Below, piece after piece: positions 33,920 to 41,112 of a stretch of 41,127 nucleotides of DNA. Source of the DNA: Rhodothermales bacterium (GTDB lineage Bacteria > Bacteroidota > Rhodothermia > Rhodothermales > VXPQ01); contig JAJDWX010000023.1 in assembly GCA_022825385.1 (NCBI GenBank), forward strand, positions 1-41,127, in the 5' to 3' direction. The position numbers and the translations under genes are program-made. Position 1 is the first letter of the stretch. Each line of letters starts with the position of its first letter. The notes beneath the pieces are model-generated. The model saw only the letters and a list, made by a program, of their open reading frames with translations. It had not been told where the DNA came from and made no database searches.

Positions 33920-34411
33920 TTAGACGACGCAGTGCAGGCCTTGGTCGTTGGGGACGAAGCGGGGCAATGCGCCGGGCGCCAGGATGGAGCGTATGTTTTC
34001 CGCATGCCGGGCAAGCAGCAGGACGATGCGGCTATTTCGGCTCCGGGCTTGCGGGCTATGCGCCGGCGCTACATTCCGGGCGGGTGGTCGCGCGGCCCCG
34101 ATTGCCTCTCCGGTACGTTCCCGCACGGGCGTTACTGTCGGTGTTTCCGCGCCCGTGTCCGCGGCCGCGACAATGCCGAGGTGGTTCTCAATGCGGTCAA
34201 CGCGGCCTTCAAGATGATCAAGGCGGGTTTCAATGCGGGCGAGACGCTCCCGCATGTCCGCCATTTCCCCGCGCATGCTTACCATTTCCCCGCGCAAGTC
34301 CGACATTTGTGCATTGAGCGACGAATGCATGTTAAGGACTGCGACGAACAAGGCGATCCCGATCGTCAGGATGGCCCCCAGGTTGGTCCAGTATTTTGTG
34401 GTCTCGCTCAC
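33920..34411 (-). CDS. Membrane-anchored coiled-coil protein
   Basis: 163 residues from GTG 34411, preceded by ACAGGACGCC. An N-terminal membrane helix (AILTIGIALFVAVLNM, about 13-28) is followed by heptad-like repeats (MSDLRGEMVSMRGEMADMRERLARIETRLDHLEGRVDRIENHLG, about 36-79, with an evident 7-residue periodicity). The tail is Ala/Pro/Arg-rich. It resembles many small hypothetical DUF1640/apolipoprotein-like sequences. Function unknown. The first half is convincing, while the C-terminal 80 residues have atypical composition and may reflect frame drift. The related small protein at 15956-16204 has the reverse order (coiled coil, then membrane helix). Confidence 0.65.
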   Translation of the reverse strand: MSETTKYWTNLGAILTIGIALFVAVLNMHSSLNAQMSDLRGEMVSMRGEMADMRERLARIETRLDHLEGRVDRIENHLGIVAAADTGAETPTVTPVRERTGEAIGAARPPARNVAPAHSPQARSRNSRIVLLLARHAENIRSILAPGALPRFVPNDQGLHCVV

Positions 34412-34574
34412 GGCGTCCTGTAATCACGGGTTGACTGCTGCTTGAATTATTATAGCGGCATGGCGCGCTGCAGGTTCCGGCTGCGAAAGAAAAAATTTTA
34501 TGATATAAATAATTTAAAATAAATAACTTACGATTATAAAAAATGCCATCTCCGTCGCTTCTGCCCATTCGTAT

Positions 34575-34621
34575 CCTAAATAATTTAGGCGGCGAAAATC
34601 GGCTCCTAAAAAATTAAGGAG
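34575..34621. other. Two AT-rich palindromes at the 3' end of the RNase D gene
   Basis: CCTAAATAATTTAGG (34575-34589) is a palindrome with 6-bp arms. CTCCTAAAAAATTAAGGAG (34603-34621) is an imperfect one overlapping the stop codon. They may form a terminator-like structure for the minus-strand gene, but a terminal U tract is lacking. Confidence 0.4.
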
Positions 34622-35798
34622 GGCTATTCGGTGGGTTTGGGGTGGCCGGGGTTTGGCGCAGGGCTGCAAGCAGTGCTTCGCCGATGGTTTCCGCTTGCCA
34701 CTGGCGTACTTCGGGAATGGCCGCCAGGGCGGCAAGGTTCTTTGGCGCGGCGGCGGCGATGTTTTGCAGCGCATGGTTCGGCATGACGATTCCCCGATCA
34801 AGTTTCAGGCACTCCGCCGCCCGGTTGCGCGCCTTTTTCAGGCGGTCGAAGGCGGCTTCTTCCTCCTCGGTTGGCCGGGTAGCGCGGGGGGCGGGCGGGT
34901 AGGGGGACAACGCTGAATCGGGCAGGCGGGCAACCTGGTCCAGGACGTCGAGCAGCGATGGTCCCTGGGCCTCGGCGAGCCAAGCCGGAAATCCCCTGAT
35001 GGCGGCGAGGGCCTCTATGGAGGCGGGACGCCTGGCGACGACCTCAACGAGCGCGGCGTTGTTCACGATACGGCCCGGCGCCCGGTCTCTCGCGCGGGCG
35101 ATCCGGTCTCGCCAGCCAATGATTTCCCGGAGCGCAGCGACGGACCGGTCGTCCATGCGCTGGGCCTCTTTGAAACGGGTTACCGGATCGGGTGCGGCGT
35201 CCTCTTCGTGGGCGTTTGCCGCGCTCGCTGCAAGGCGGCGGTATTCTTCCTGGGCCCAGTGGAGGCGTCCTCGCTTGCTGAGCTCCTTTTCAAGAATCGC
35301 TATCAGGCGGTGCAGGTGGCGCGTGTCGCCCGCCGCGTAGTGGATCATCTTGCGGGTCAAGGGGCGGCGAGCCCAGTCGGCTTTCTGGAATCTCTTGGAA
35401 ACGCGAATGTTCAGGCGCCGGGCCAGCAGGTCCTGGAGTCCGACGGCGGGTTCGCCAAGGAGGCTCGCCGCGATCTGGGTGTCTGCCGGGTTGGCCACCG
35501 CGACGTCCAGATCGCGGGCCAGGAGCCGCAGGTCAAAGTCGCCGCCATGCAGGACGATGCGTCGCTGCGGGTCCTCAAGGAGCGGCTTCAGGTAGGGCCT
35601 CAGGTCGAGGGCGAGGGGGTCCAGCACGAAGGTTTCGCTCAGGACGGAGAGTTGAACCAGGCAGAGGCGGTCCGAGTAGCGATGGAGTCCGGCGGCCTCG
35701 CAGTCCAGCCCCAGGGTGCGGACGCTCTGGACCGCATGTTCGATGCGACGGGCCGCGTCATGCGTTTCTACGTAGGTGATGGCACCTTGGGCCGGCAT
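34614..35798 (-). CDS. rnd: Ribonuclease D (DEDDy exonuclease with HRDC domains)
   Basis: 394 residues from ATG 35798. The 3'-5' exonuclease domain (about 5-175) retains the DEDD pattern: LDCEAAG (Exo I, Asp and Glu), HGGDFDLRLL (Exo II) and HYAAGDTRHL (Exo III, Tyr and Asp). The canonical DTEF of Exo I reads DCEA, a minor change. Two HRDC-like helical domains follow (about 205-285 and 315-385, for example ALREIIGWRDRIARARDRAPGRIV). RNase D trims the 3' ends of tRNA and other stable RNA precursors. The protein ends in a Pro/Asn-rich tail. No ribosome binding site is visible before the ATG. tRNA-Ala lies nearby but on the other strand. Confidence 0.9.
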   Translation of the reverse strand: MPAQGAITYVETHDAARRIEHAVQSVRTLGLDCEAAGLHRYSDRLCLVQLSVLSETFVLDPLALDLRPYLKPLLEDPQRRIVLHGGDFDLRLLARDLDVAVANPADTQIAASLLGEPAVGLQDLLARRLNIRVSKRFQKADWARRPLTRKMIHYAAGDTRHLHRLIAILEKELSKRGRLHWAQEEYRRLAASAANAHEEDAAPDPVTRFKEAQRMDDRSVAALREIIGWRDRIARARDRAPGRIVNNAALVEVVARRPASIEALAAIRGFPAWLAEAQGPSLLDVLDQVARLPDSALSPYPPAPRATRPTEEEEAAFDRLKKARNRAAECLKLDRGIVMPNHALQNIAAAAPKNLAALAAIPEVRQWQAETIGEALLAALRQTPATPNPPNSPP

Positions 35799-35865
35799 AA
35801 AGTCGAATAATGTCTTTCAGGGGCGGCTCCTAAACGGCGCGGGCGGGGGGAAGGTTCGGAAGGGG

Positions 35866-35976
35866 GCGGCGGTCGATGTGGTTATCGTCACGCCGGGCGA
35901 CATTGCGCGCTACCGGGACAGCCATGCGCTGGTGATCAAGCCGGCGCTCAACGAGGGGAGGGTGGTGTATGAGGCG
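35866..35976 (+). pseudogene. C-terminal fragment of an MNT-type nucleotidyltransferase
   Basis: The frame reads AAVDVVIVTPGDIARYRD ... VIKPALNEGRVVYEA, the usual end of minimal nucleotidyltransferases (antitoxin of MNT/HEPN pairs). The N-terminal GSxxRG...D motifs are missing and no HEPN partner follows. The fragment is embedded in a frame that continues without resemblance. The following stretch to 36336 holds no gene I can support. Confidence 0.5.
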
Positions 35977-36336
35977 AGATGTTCGAAGATTTCCAGCTAC
36001 ACGACAAGCGCATTGACCAATGCCTGAAAGCGCCGCACACCGGCTGTTGCATGCCGATCCTCAACGCCCGGAAGATGGCATACGGCAAGACATCACAAGG
36101 CTGCTCGATGGCAGGTTTGCGGTCGAAGCCAGATTGACAGGACAGTCCGCAACCATCCCGTAATCTCCTTGTTTGAACGGGTCCGATCAATCCGGCGGTG
36201 TTCTGGTGCTTGCGGTCGTCGTCGCTGTGTTGAGGGCAGCGGCTTTCGCTTGCAGAATACGTTGTTGCGTGTCAAGTTGCCAAGGCCCCCCAATCCCCCG
36301 GAACCCCCCCGCCCCGCTAAAGTAAATGAGACCCCC

Positions 36337-36409
36337 GGGGCTATAGCTCAGTTGGTAGAGCGCTGCAATCGCACTGCAGAGGTCAGCGGTTCGACTCCGC
36401 TTAGCTCCA
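36337..36409 (+). tRNA. tRNA-Ala (anticodon CGC)
   Basis: A 73-nt cloverleaf. The acceptor stem GGGGCTA/TAGCTCC includes the G3-U70 wobble that identifies tRNA-Ala. The D arm is GCTC-AGTTGGTA-GAGC. The anticodon stem-loop is CTGCA-ATCGCAC-TGCAG, giving anticodon CGC for codon GCG. The T arm is AGCGG-TTCGACT-CCGCT and the discriminator base is A. CCA is not encoded. Confidence 0.95.
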
Positions 36410-36572
36410 CAATCGCCGCATGTTTTGCGTCGAATAAACCTGTGGAAGGCATCATTTTTGACGCATTTCCACAATCTACGCATATTTTGCGGCGAATAAT
36501 CTTGCGGAAGTCATCGTTTTTGACGTGTTTCCGTAATCTACGCAAAATTTGCGGAGAATAATTTCGCGAAGG
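36410..36572 (+). repeat. 62-bp tandem repeats directly after tRNA-Ala, 2.6 copies
   Basis: Copies at 36410-36471, 36472-36533 and a partial one at 36534-36572 begin immediately at the tRNA 3' end. Each contains CGCA-N5-TGCG (a short inverted repeat, longest in copy 3 as CGCAAAATTTGCG), then GAATAA and GGAAG or GAAGG. Copies differ at roughly one base in five. No reading frame is supported. Confidence 0.8.
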
Positions 36573-36675
36573 ACCTGGGCCGGGCGCCGCTGTTTTCATG
36601 CAATGCGTCCGGCTTGTTTTTCGTCTCGTTTTTCTGTCATCCGGGGTTCGCGCAACCCCTCAAACAACGGCAAGT

Positions 36676-37452
36676 ATGGCAACGCACAAGCAGTCTGGTC
36701 GCTTCGTATGGTACGACCTGTACACCGGGGATTCCGCCGCCGCCATCGAATTTTACGGCAGCGTCATGGGCTGGGGAACCGAGCCGTTCCCGGGAGGAGA
36801 CATCCCCTACACCATGTGGACCAACGAGGGGGCGCCCTTCGGCGGCCTTATGGAAATTTCGTCGGATATGGGCGAGGTTCCGCCCCACTGGCTTCCGTAC
36901 ATTTCCGTGGAGGACGTGGACGAGACCGTCGAACGCATCCAGGAACTGGGCGGGGGGCTCCATGTGCCGCCGCAGGACATTCCCAACGCAGGCCGCTTCG
37001 CCATAGTAACCGATCCGCAGGGCGGCTTCTTTGCGATCTTCGGGTCCAGCGTCGCCGAGCCGGATATGGAAGCGCAGCCGGGCGTCGGCGAATTTTCCTG
37101 GCACGAACTGGCTTCCTCGGACTACGAGGCCGCCTTTGATTTTTATCAGGCCCTGTTCGGCTGGGAAATTACCAGCGAAATGGACATGGGCGACGCGGGC
37201 ATCTACCGCATGTACGGCCAGAACGACCTGGTGTACGGGGGCATATTCACCAAGACCGACGACATGCCCGGCCCCCCGCCTCCCTGGTGGGCCTTGTATG
37301 TGCGCGTCGAAGATATCGAAGAGACGCTCGCCGCCGTCGAGCAGCATGGCGGACAGGTGGTCATGGGTCCGCAGGAGGTTCCCGGCGGGGACAAGGTTGC
37401 CCATTGCATCGATCCGCAAGGGGCCGGTTTCGCGCTCCACGCCAGTAAGTAG
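36676..37452 (+). CDS. Double VOC (glyoxalase/bleomycin-resistance fold) protein
   Basis: 258 residues from ATG 36676 (MATHKQSGRFVWYDLYTG), the typical start and length of this family; an upstream in-frame ATG at 36598 would add a non-family 26-residue extension. There are two similar VOC modules: about 8-120 (WYDLYTGDSAAAIEFYGSVMGWG ... VTDPQGGFFAIFG) and about 135-255 (WHELASSDYEAAFDFYQALFGWE ... CIDPQGAGFALHAS). Each has the ends that carry metal or substrate ligands in the superfamily. These proteins are annotated as glyoxalase-like or hydroxylase-like. The substrate is unknown. No operon partner is obvious. Confidence 0.88.
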   Translation: MATHKQSGRFVWYDLYTGDSAAAIEFYGSVMGWGTEPFPGGDIPYTMWTNEGAPFGGLMEISSDMGEVPPHWLPYISVEDVDETVERIQELGGGLHVPPQDIPNAGRFAIVTDPQGGFFAIFGSSVAEPDMEAQPGVGEFSWHELASSDYEAAFDFYQALFGWEITSEMDMGDAGIYRMYGQNDLVYGGIFTKTDDMPGPPPPWWALYVRVEDIEETLAAVEQHGGQVVMGPQEVPGGDKVAHCIDPQGAGFALHASK

Positions 37453-37470
37453 GGTCTTCGGCGGGGCTTT

Positions 37471-37511
37471 GCCTGTGGCGATCGGCAGGCTGCTACGCTT
37501 CTGCCACAGGC
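37471..37511 (+). other. Hairpin downstream of the VOC gene
   Basis: GCCTGTGGC (37471-37479) pairs perfectly with GCCACAGGC (37503-37511) across a 23-nt loop, about 20 bases after the VOC stop. A T-rich stretch comes only 20 bases later, so it is at best a weak terminator candidate. Confidence 0.35.
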
Positions 37512-37617
37512 CGGGAGCGGCCAAGCGCGTAATTTTCTTTTTCGTGAATTGTTATTGAAGAAAAGCTTGCGTAATATGCCTCCAACGCTACCCCGTAACG
37601 ATTAAGGAGGTTTTTGC

Positions 37618-38058
37618 ATGAAACGCGCACTATTTATCGGAATGGTTTCCCTGTTCGCCGCCTCCGGCGCGCTGGCCCAACTCCCTGCCACCCCCCTGGA
37701 GGGCACCTGGGAGATGGTTTCCCAGCGGGTGGTCTATCCGGACAGCACCGTAGACCGAACCGATCAGATTCCGTATACGATAAAGATTCTCAATTCCACG
37801 CATTTCGCCTTCGGGCGGCAGATCCTGGACGAGGAGGTGTTCGCGGGCGGGGGGACCTATTCGTTCGACGGCGAAACCTACACCGAGCACATCACGTGGC
37901 ATAGTTCGGCGGGCCTGGCGGGGCAATCCGTCACGTTCGAAGCCCATGTCGAAGGGGACACGTGGCGCCATGTGGGCCATATCCTCGATTTCCGGCTCGA
38001 AGAAATCTGGCAGCGGGTCGGCGCGTCCGAAGAAGGGGACGGCGAAGCGATGGAGTAG
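37618..38058 (+). CDS. Small secreted lipocalin-like hypothetical protein
   Basis: 146 residues, preceded by a strong AAGGAGG ribosome binding site (37604-37610). The signal peptide is MKRALFIGMVSLFAASGALA, with cleavage after ALA. The mature part begins LEGTWEMVSQRVVYPDST and contains alternating beta-strand patterns (IKILNSTHFAFGRQ, GTYSFDGETYTEHITWH), as in the lipocalin-like/DUF4488-type proteins that start GxW. No Cys for lipid attachment. Function unknown. Probably monocistronic. Confidence 0.75.
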   Translation: MKRALFIGMVSLFAASGALAQLPATPLEGTWEMVSQRVVYPDSTVDRTDQIPYTIKILNSTHFAFGRQILDEEVFAGGGTYSFDGETYTEHITWHSSAGLAGQSVTFEAHVEGDTWRHVGHILDFRLEEIWQRVGASEEGDGEAME

Positions 38059-38088
38059 GGGCCGGAGGCCCGTGCCGACGAGCGTGGT

Positions 38089-38691
38089 TCAGTTACGTCC
38101 GCTTATTTGCTTGTGCAGCAATTCGCGTATCAGTTGGATCAAGTCGTCAAGGTTATTTTCATCTCCTTGATCCGCGCGTTGCAGGGCCCGGACGTATCGC
38201 GTTCGATTAGGCTCGGCTCTGAGCACTTCGGGGAGGATGGTATCGCCCGGTAACAACCCTCCGGATTTCACGCAGAGAATAAAATAGCAAACGGCCCTTG
38301 CTGTCCGGCCATTGCCATTTACAAAGGGGTGGATATGATTAATGCGCCATAGCGCGAATGCAGCAAGGAAAAAAAGGTCGGTGGTTTCCCAGTACCGATT
38401 CACCAGATTCACAAAGTCGTCCATGAGCGGAGGAACGCTGTAATGTTCTGGCGGTCTGTATTTTCCTACCTCGACTGGATGCGAGCGATATTTACCCGCC
38501 GAATGGTGCAAGCCGACGATCGCATGGAAATTGAGCGCCTTGATGATGGATTGAAACAGCATAGGCCGTTCGATTTCCAAGGCCGTGGTCGCCATGGATT
38601 CTAAAAAACTGTAATGCCTGTTTCCGTTCGCGACAGACAGTTTCTGATAGGCTGGATGCTGTTCATCGCCAAAGAGTTCGAATAAATCCAT
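38089..38691 (-). CDS. Fic-domain AMP-transferase-like toxin
   Basis: 200 residues with the complete Fic motif HPFVNGNGRTAR (about 119-130), where the His and Gly-Asn-Gly-Arg bind the NMP donor. The N-terminal part (MDLFELFGDEQHPAYQKLSVANGNRHYSFL) is typical of a Proteobacteria/Bacteroidota Fic subfamily with a small upstream partner. Most Fic proteins transfer AMP to a protein hydroxyl group. The S/TxxxE(G/N) inhibitory helix is not evident inside this protein, so inhibition would come from the partner encoded upstream with a 3-base gap. Two-gene toxin-antitoxin-like arrangement. Confidence 0.88.
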   Translation of the reverse strand: MDLFELFGDEQHPAYQKLSVANGNRHYSFLESMATTALEIERPMLFQSIIKALNFHAIVGLHHSAGKYRSHPVEVGKYRPPEHYSVPPLMDDFVNLVNRYWETTDLFFLAAFALWRINHIHPFVNGNGRTARAVCYFILCVKSGGLLPGDTILPEVLRAEPNRTRYVRALQRADQGDENNLDDLIQLIRELLHKQISGRN

Positions 38692-38694
38692 CGT

Positions 38695-38880
38695 TTACAA
38701 GCAGGTTTTATTCAGCATTTTTCGTACCTCGTCTTTTGTCAAGGGACTGTCCACGGGTAGCATCCCCATGACGAAAGACACCCTTTGTTCTCTCCGTTCC
38801 TCCAGCGTCATTTTCTTCTTCGCTGCTTCCCGCAACAGTTCCTCAAGGTTGTCGGGGGTTTGGGTCTGCTTTTTGAACAT
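38695..38880 (-). CDS. Small partner (probable antitoxin) of the Fic protein
   Basis: 61 residues, preceded by CGGAGG before the ATG. It is charged and helical, with TLEERREQRVSFVMGMLP and SPLTKDEVRKML, a pattern I know from short proteins encoded just before Fic genes of this subfamily. The gene ends 3 bases before the Fic start, indicating co-translation. A classical (S/T)xxxE(G/N) inhibition motif could not be placed, so its mode of inhibition is open. Confidence 0.68.
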   Translation of the reverse strand: MFKKQTQTPDNLEELLREAAKKKMTLEERREQRVSFVMGMLPVDSPLTKDEVRKMLNKTCL

Positions 38881-39003
38881 GGCGTTTTGCCTCCGGCGTA
38901 TGGACGATGGGTTTACCTGCGCTTTTTTGAACCGTGACCGGGTCGCCCGGATCCCGGAAACGGTTCCGCGCGCGCTGGTCTGCGCATCAAGCGCAATTTC
39001 CCC

Positions 39004-39040
39004 CTATAGACACAAAAATCCGCCGAATATAACCTCGCGC
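39004..39040. promoter_or_regulatory. Dispersed 36-bp motif, copy 2, between Fic and CPBP genes
   Basis: Begins CTATAGACACA and ends AATATAACCTCGCGC, close to 17790-17825. It lies 120 bases upstream of the antitoxin start (minus strand). TAGACA and TATAAC are again 15 bases apart. No gene follows rightwards. Confidence 0.4.
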
Positions 39041-39084
39041 TTCGCTTTTTTTCGGCTCCAGCGAGTAGGGCCGCGCGACGTCCC

Positions 39085-39813
39085 TTATCCGTCCAGCAGG
39101 ACGAGGACCATGACGTCGTAGAGGGCGTGTGTCCAGGCCGCGACGCCGAATCCCCGCCAGAGGAACACGACATTCAGCGCCAGTCCGAACAACATCCGGA
39201 AAAGGAACGAACCCGGCTGGAATGGATCTCCCAGCGGGCCTATGTAGTGCATCAGGCTGAAAAGAAAGGCCCCGACGAGCGCCGCTATGGCGTAGGCTGG
39301 CGCCCGGCTGCCCATGATCCGGCGCAGCGCCCAGAATAGCATGCCGACCAGCAGCACCCGAAACAGCAGTTCCTCGTACAGGCCCGCCCCGACCGAAAGG
39401 GCCAGTTTCATGGCCAGTCCTTCGATGGGGGCAGCCTGCGCCAGCATGGGCAGGATCGCCTGCACCAGGTTGGCGACGAGGAGCGCGATCGCGACGGCGT
39501 ACGCGGCGCTTTCGAGCAGCATCCACAGAAAATAGCGGGGACGGAACGGGATATTTTTCTTGCGGTCGTTCCAGAATACGGCGATCCCCGCAACCAGTAT
39601 GGCGACGCCGAACGCGATCAGGCCGTGATCTCCAACCACCAGCAACAACTGCTTGAGCCACATTTCGGACGAAACGCGCACCTGCGCCACGGCGCTGCGG
39701 TTCGCGAAAACGATCAGCAATTCGTACAGCGCGAGGAGCGGAAGCGCCGCCAGAAATCCGTACGTAGCCGAGCGGGAGGTTGCGTGGTATCGGTTCCAGA
39801 CGCTCTCAGTCAT
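39085..39813 (-). CDS. CPBP-family (CAAX/Abi) intramembrane metalloprotease
   Basis: 242 residues with about seven hydrophobic segments. The family motifs are present: EExxxR as YEELLFR (about 147-153), FxxxH as FSLMH (about 186-190), and a last helix with AWTHALYD (about 226-233) contributing a metal-ligand His. CPBP proteases cleave within or near membranes; bacterial members act in peptide maturation or immunity, with unknown substrates here. The start overlaps the stop of the TPR gene by eight bases. The TPM-TPR-CPBP order on the minus strand suggests one operon for envelope protein quality or membrane processing. Confidence 0.88.
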   Translation of the reverse strand: MTESVWNRYHATSRSATYGFLAALPLLALYELLIVFANRSAVAQVRVSSEMWLKQLLLVVGDHGLIAFGVAILVAGIAVFWNDRKKNIPFRPRYFLWMLLESAAYAVAIALLVANLVQAILPMLAQAAPIEGLAMKLALSVGAGLYEELLFRVLLVGMLFWALRRIMGSRAPAYAIAALVGAFLFSLMHYIGPLGDPFQPGSFLFRMLFGLALNVVFLWRGFGVAAWTHALYDVMVLVLLDG

Positions 39814-40138
39814 CGAAGCCCGCTCCGTCTATCTGCATCAGGGCGTCCCGGAGTTCGGCCTGCGCATGCGCGTCGCGCTGCCGCCCGGCCACGGCGACGC
39901 CCTGGCGCCAGGTTCGCATGGCGTCCTGTTTCCGGCCCAGTTGCTCGTACAATTTCCCGAGATGGTACCATGTGCCCACATACTCGGGATTTTCCGCAAT
40001 CAGGCCCTCGAAAAACCGAAGCGCTTCCCTGGCGTTGCCTCGCTTGCGGTATTCCTGCGCCAGGGCAAACCGGACGAATGCGTCGTCCGGGTCCTCTTCA
40101 TGGAACGCGCGCAGCGCTTGTAACCGGTCGTTCTGCAT
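39806..40138 (-). CDS. TPR-repeat protein
   Basis: 110 residues with two or more TPR units: DDAFVRFALAQEYRKRGNAREALRFFEGLIAENP (about 18-51) and YVGTWYHLGKLYEQLGRKQDAMRTWRQGVAVA (about 53-84). No signal peptide. It probably mediates protein contacts. Overlap of its end with the CPBP protease start (8 bases) implies translational coupling. It starts 31 bases after the TPM gene. Confidence 0.8.
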   Translation of the reverse strand: MQNDRLQALRAFHEEDPDDAFVRFALAQEYRKRGNAREALRFFEGLIAENPEYVGTWYHLGKLYEQLGRKQDAMRTWRQGVAVAGRQRDAHAQAELRDALMQIDGAGFDD

Positions 40139-40168
40139 CGCAGCGGGGAAAAATATTCCCGGGCAAGT

Positions 40169-40951
40169 TTACCATCCGCCTCCTGCGCCGCCGCCGCCGA
40201 ACCCGCCTCCGCCGAATCCGCCAAAACCTCCGCCGCCCAGTCCGCCGCCGAATCCTCCGCCGCTGCCGCCGAACCCGCCTCCCCAGACAATGAAATGGGG
40301 GCCGTGCGCATGGCGACGATAGCGTTTGCCCCCGTCGTTCCCGCCCCGCCGCCGCCGGATGGTCGCGACAACGAACCAGATTACGATGATTAGCGTGAAG
40401 AGCGTGGACGGATCGATGGGGGGCGCGGCGCGGCGCGCCTGCGTCCGCTCGGCCGTATATTCGCCCGCCGCCGCGGCCATCAGCAGGTCCGTCGTGGCGG
40501 AAAGTCCTTCGTAGAACCGTCCTTCGCGAAAATACGGGACCATGACGTTGCGATAGATGCGGGCGGCGACCGCGTCGGAAATGGCGCCTTCGAGGCCGTA
40601 TCCCGTTTCGATGCGCGCTTCGCGGTCGTCGCGGGACACGAGGACCACAACGCCGTTATTCTTTCCTTCCTGTCCTACGCCCCATGCGCGGCCCAGGGCC
40701 AACGCATATTCCGCCGCCGGAACGCCTTCGAGCGACGGAATCGTAACGACCACGATTTGCGTGGAGGTCGTGTCTGCGTACGCCGTCAGTTTTTCGGCCA
40801 GTCGCCGCGCTTCGGAGGGGGTAAGCAAGTCCGCCTCGTCCGCCACCAGGCTTCCGGCGGAAGGAATAACGTCTATGCTCCGCTGGGCGAATGCGGCCGT
40901 CGGATAGCACAATCCCGCCATGCCCGCAATGCATAGCCCGGCGAGCGCCAA
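40169..40951 (-). CDS. TPM-domain (YgcG/TPM_phosphatase) protein with Gly-rich tail
   Basis: 260 residues with TTG 40951 as the only in-frame start codon seen near the 5' end; no upstream ATG or GTG occurs in frame. The N-terminus is a signal-type hydrophobic segment ending AAFA. The TPM domain (about 30-160) has VADEADLLTPSEARRLAEKL, TQIVVVTIPSL and NGVVVLVSRDDREARIETGYGLEG. A membrane helix (LFTLIIVIWFVVATI, about 186-200) and an RRRR stop-transfer follow. The tail (about 225-260) is almost only Gly and Phe (GGGFGGSGGG repeats). Role unknown; related proteins assist photosystem repair or envelope maintenance. The real start is uncertain because the DNA upstream enters a dispersed repeat. 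Confidence 0.85.
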   Translation of the reverse strand: MALAGLCIAGMAGLCYPTAAFAQRSIDVIPSAGSLVADEADLLTPSEARRLAEKLTAYADTTSTQIVVVTIPSLEGVPAAEYALALGRAWGVGQEGKNNGVVVLVSRDDREARIETGYGLEGAISDAVAARIYRNVMVPYFREGRFYEGLSATTDLLMAAAAGEYTAERTQARRAAPPIDPSTLFTLIIVIWFVVATIRRRRGGNDGGKRYRRHAHGPHFIVWGGGFGGSGGGFGGGLGGGGFGGFGGGGFGGGGAGGGW

Positions 40952-40987
40952 CCGGCCCCGAATCCATTGCGGCCAGCGGCGGGGCCA

Positions 40988-41010
40988 AAGGATACTCTGA
41001 TTAAATCCGC
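40988..41010. repeat. Dispersed AAGGATAC...CCGC motif, copy at window end
   Basis: Begins AAGGATACTCTGA and ends CCGC, 19 of 23 identical to 33520-33542. It stands 37 bases upstream of the TTG start at 40951. Confidence 0.5.
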
Positions 41011-41020
41011 GAAGCTCAGA

Positions 41021-41112
41021 GGCTGCGAGGGGTGCGCTGGCAAGGAATGACGAAGCAGCGTGGCAGGCCCCACGTAATGAGGAATGACACAGCCAGCGTG
41101 CCCCTCGCAGCC
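41021..41112. repeat. Long imperfect inverted repeat at the window end
   Basis: Arms of 21 bp, 41021-41041 and 41092-41112, match at 19 positions (GGCTGCGAGGGG...CGCTGGC). The 50-base loop has its own hairpin (CGTGG-CAGGCC-CCACG, 41059-41074) and two GGAATGAC copies. This looks like a structured intergenic repeat element. Confidence 0.7.

Noticed and set aside
33683-34423. Plus-strand frame of 246 codons
   Set aside because: Opposite the membrane coiled-coil gene, which has a membrane helix, heptads and an AGGA site.
35979-36137. 52-codon frame after the nucleotidyltransferase fragment
   Set aside because: Cys/Pro-rich with no ribosome binding site or family resemblance; too short to support.
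36187-36599. Minus-strand frames across tRNA-Ala
   Set aside because: They contain the familiar translated antisense of a tRNA (RSRTADLCSAIAALYQLSYSPG) and low-quality flanks.
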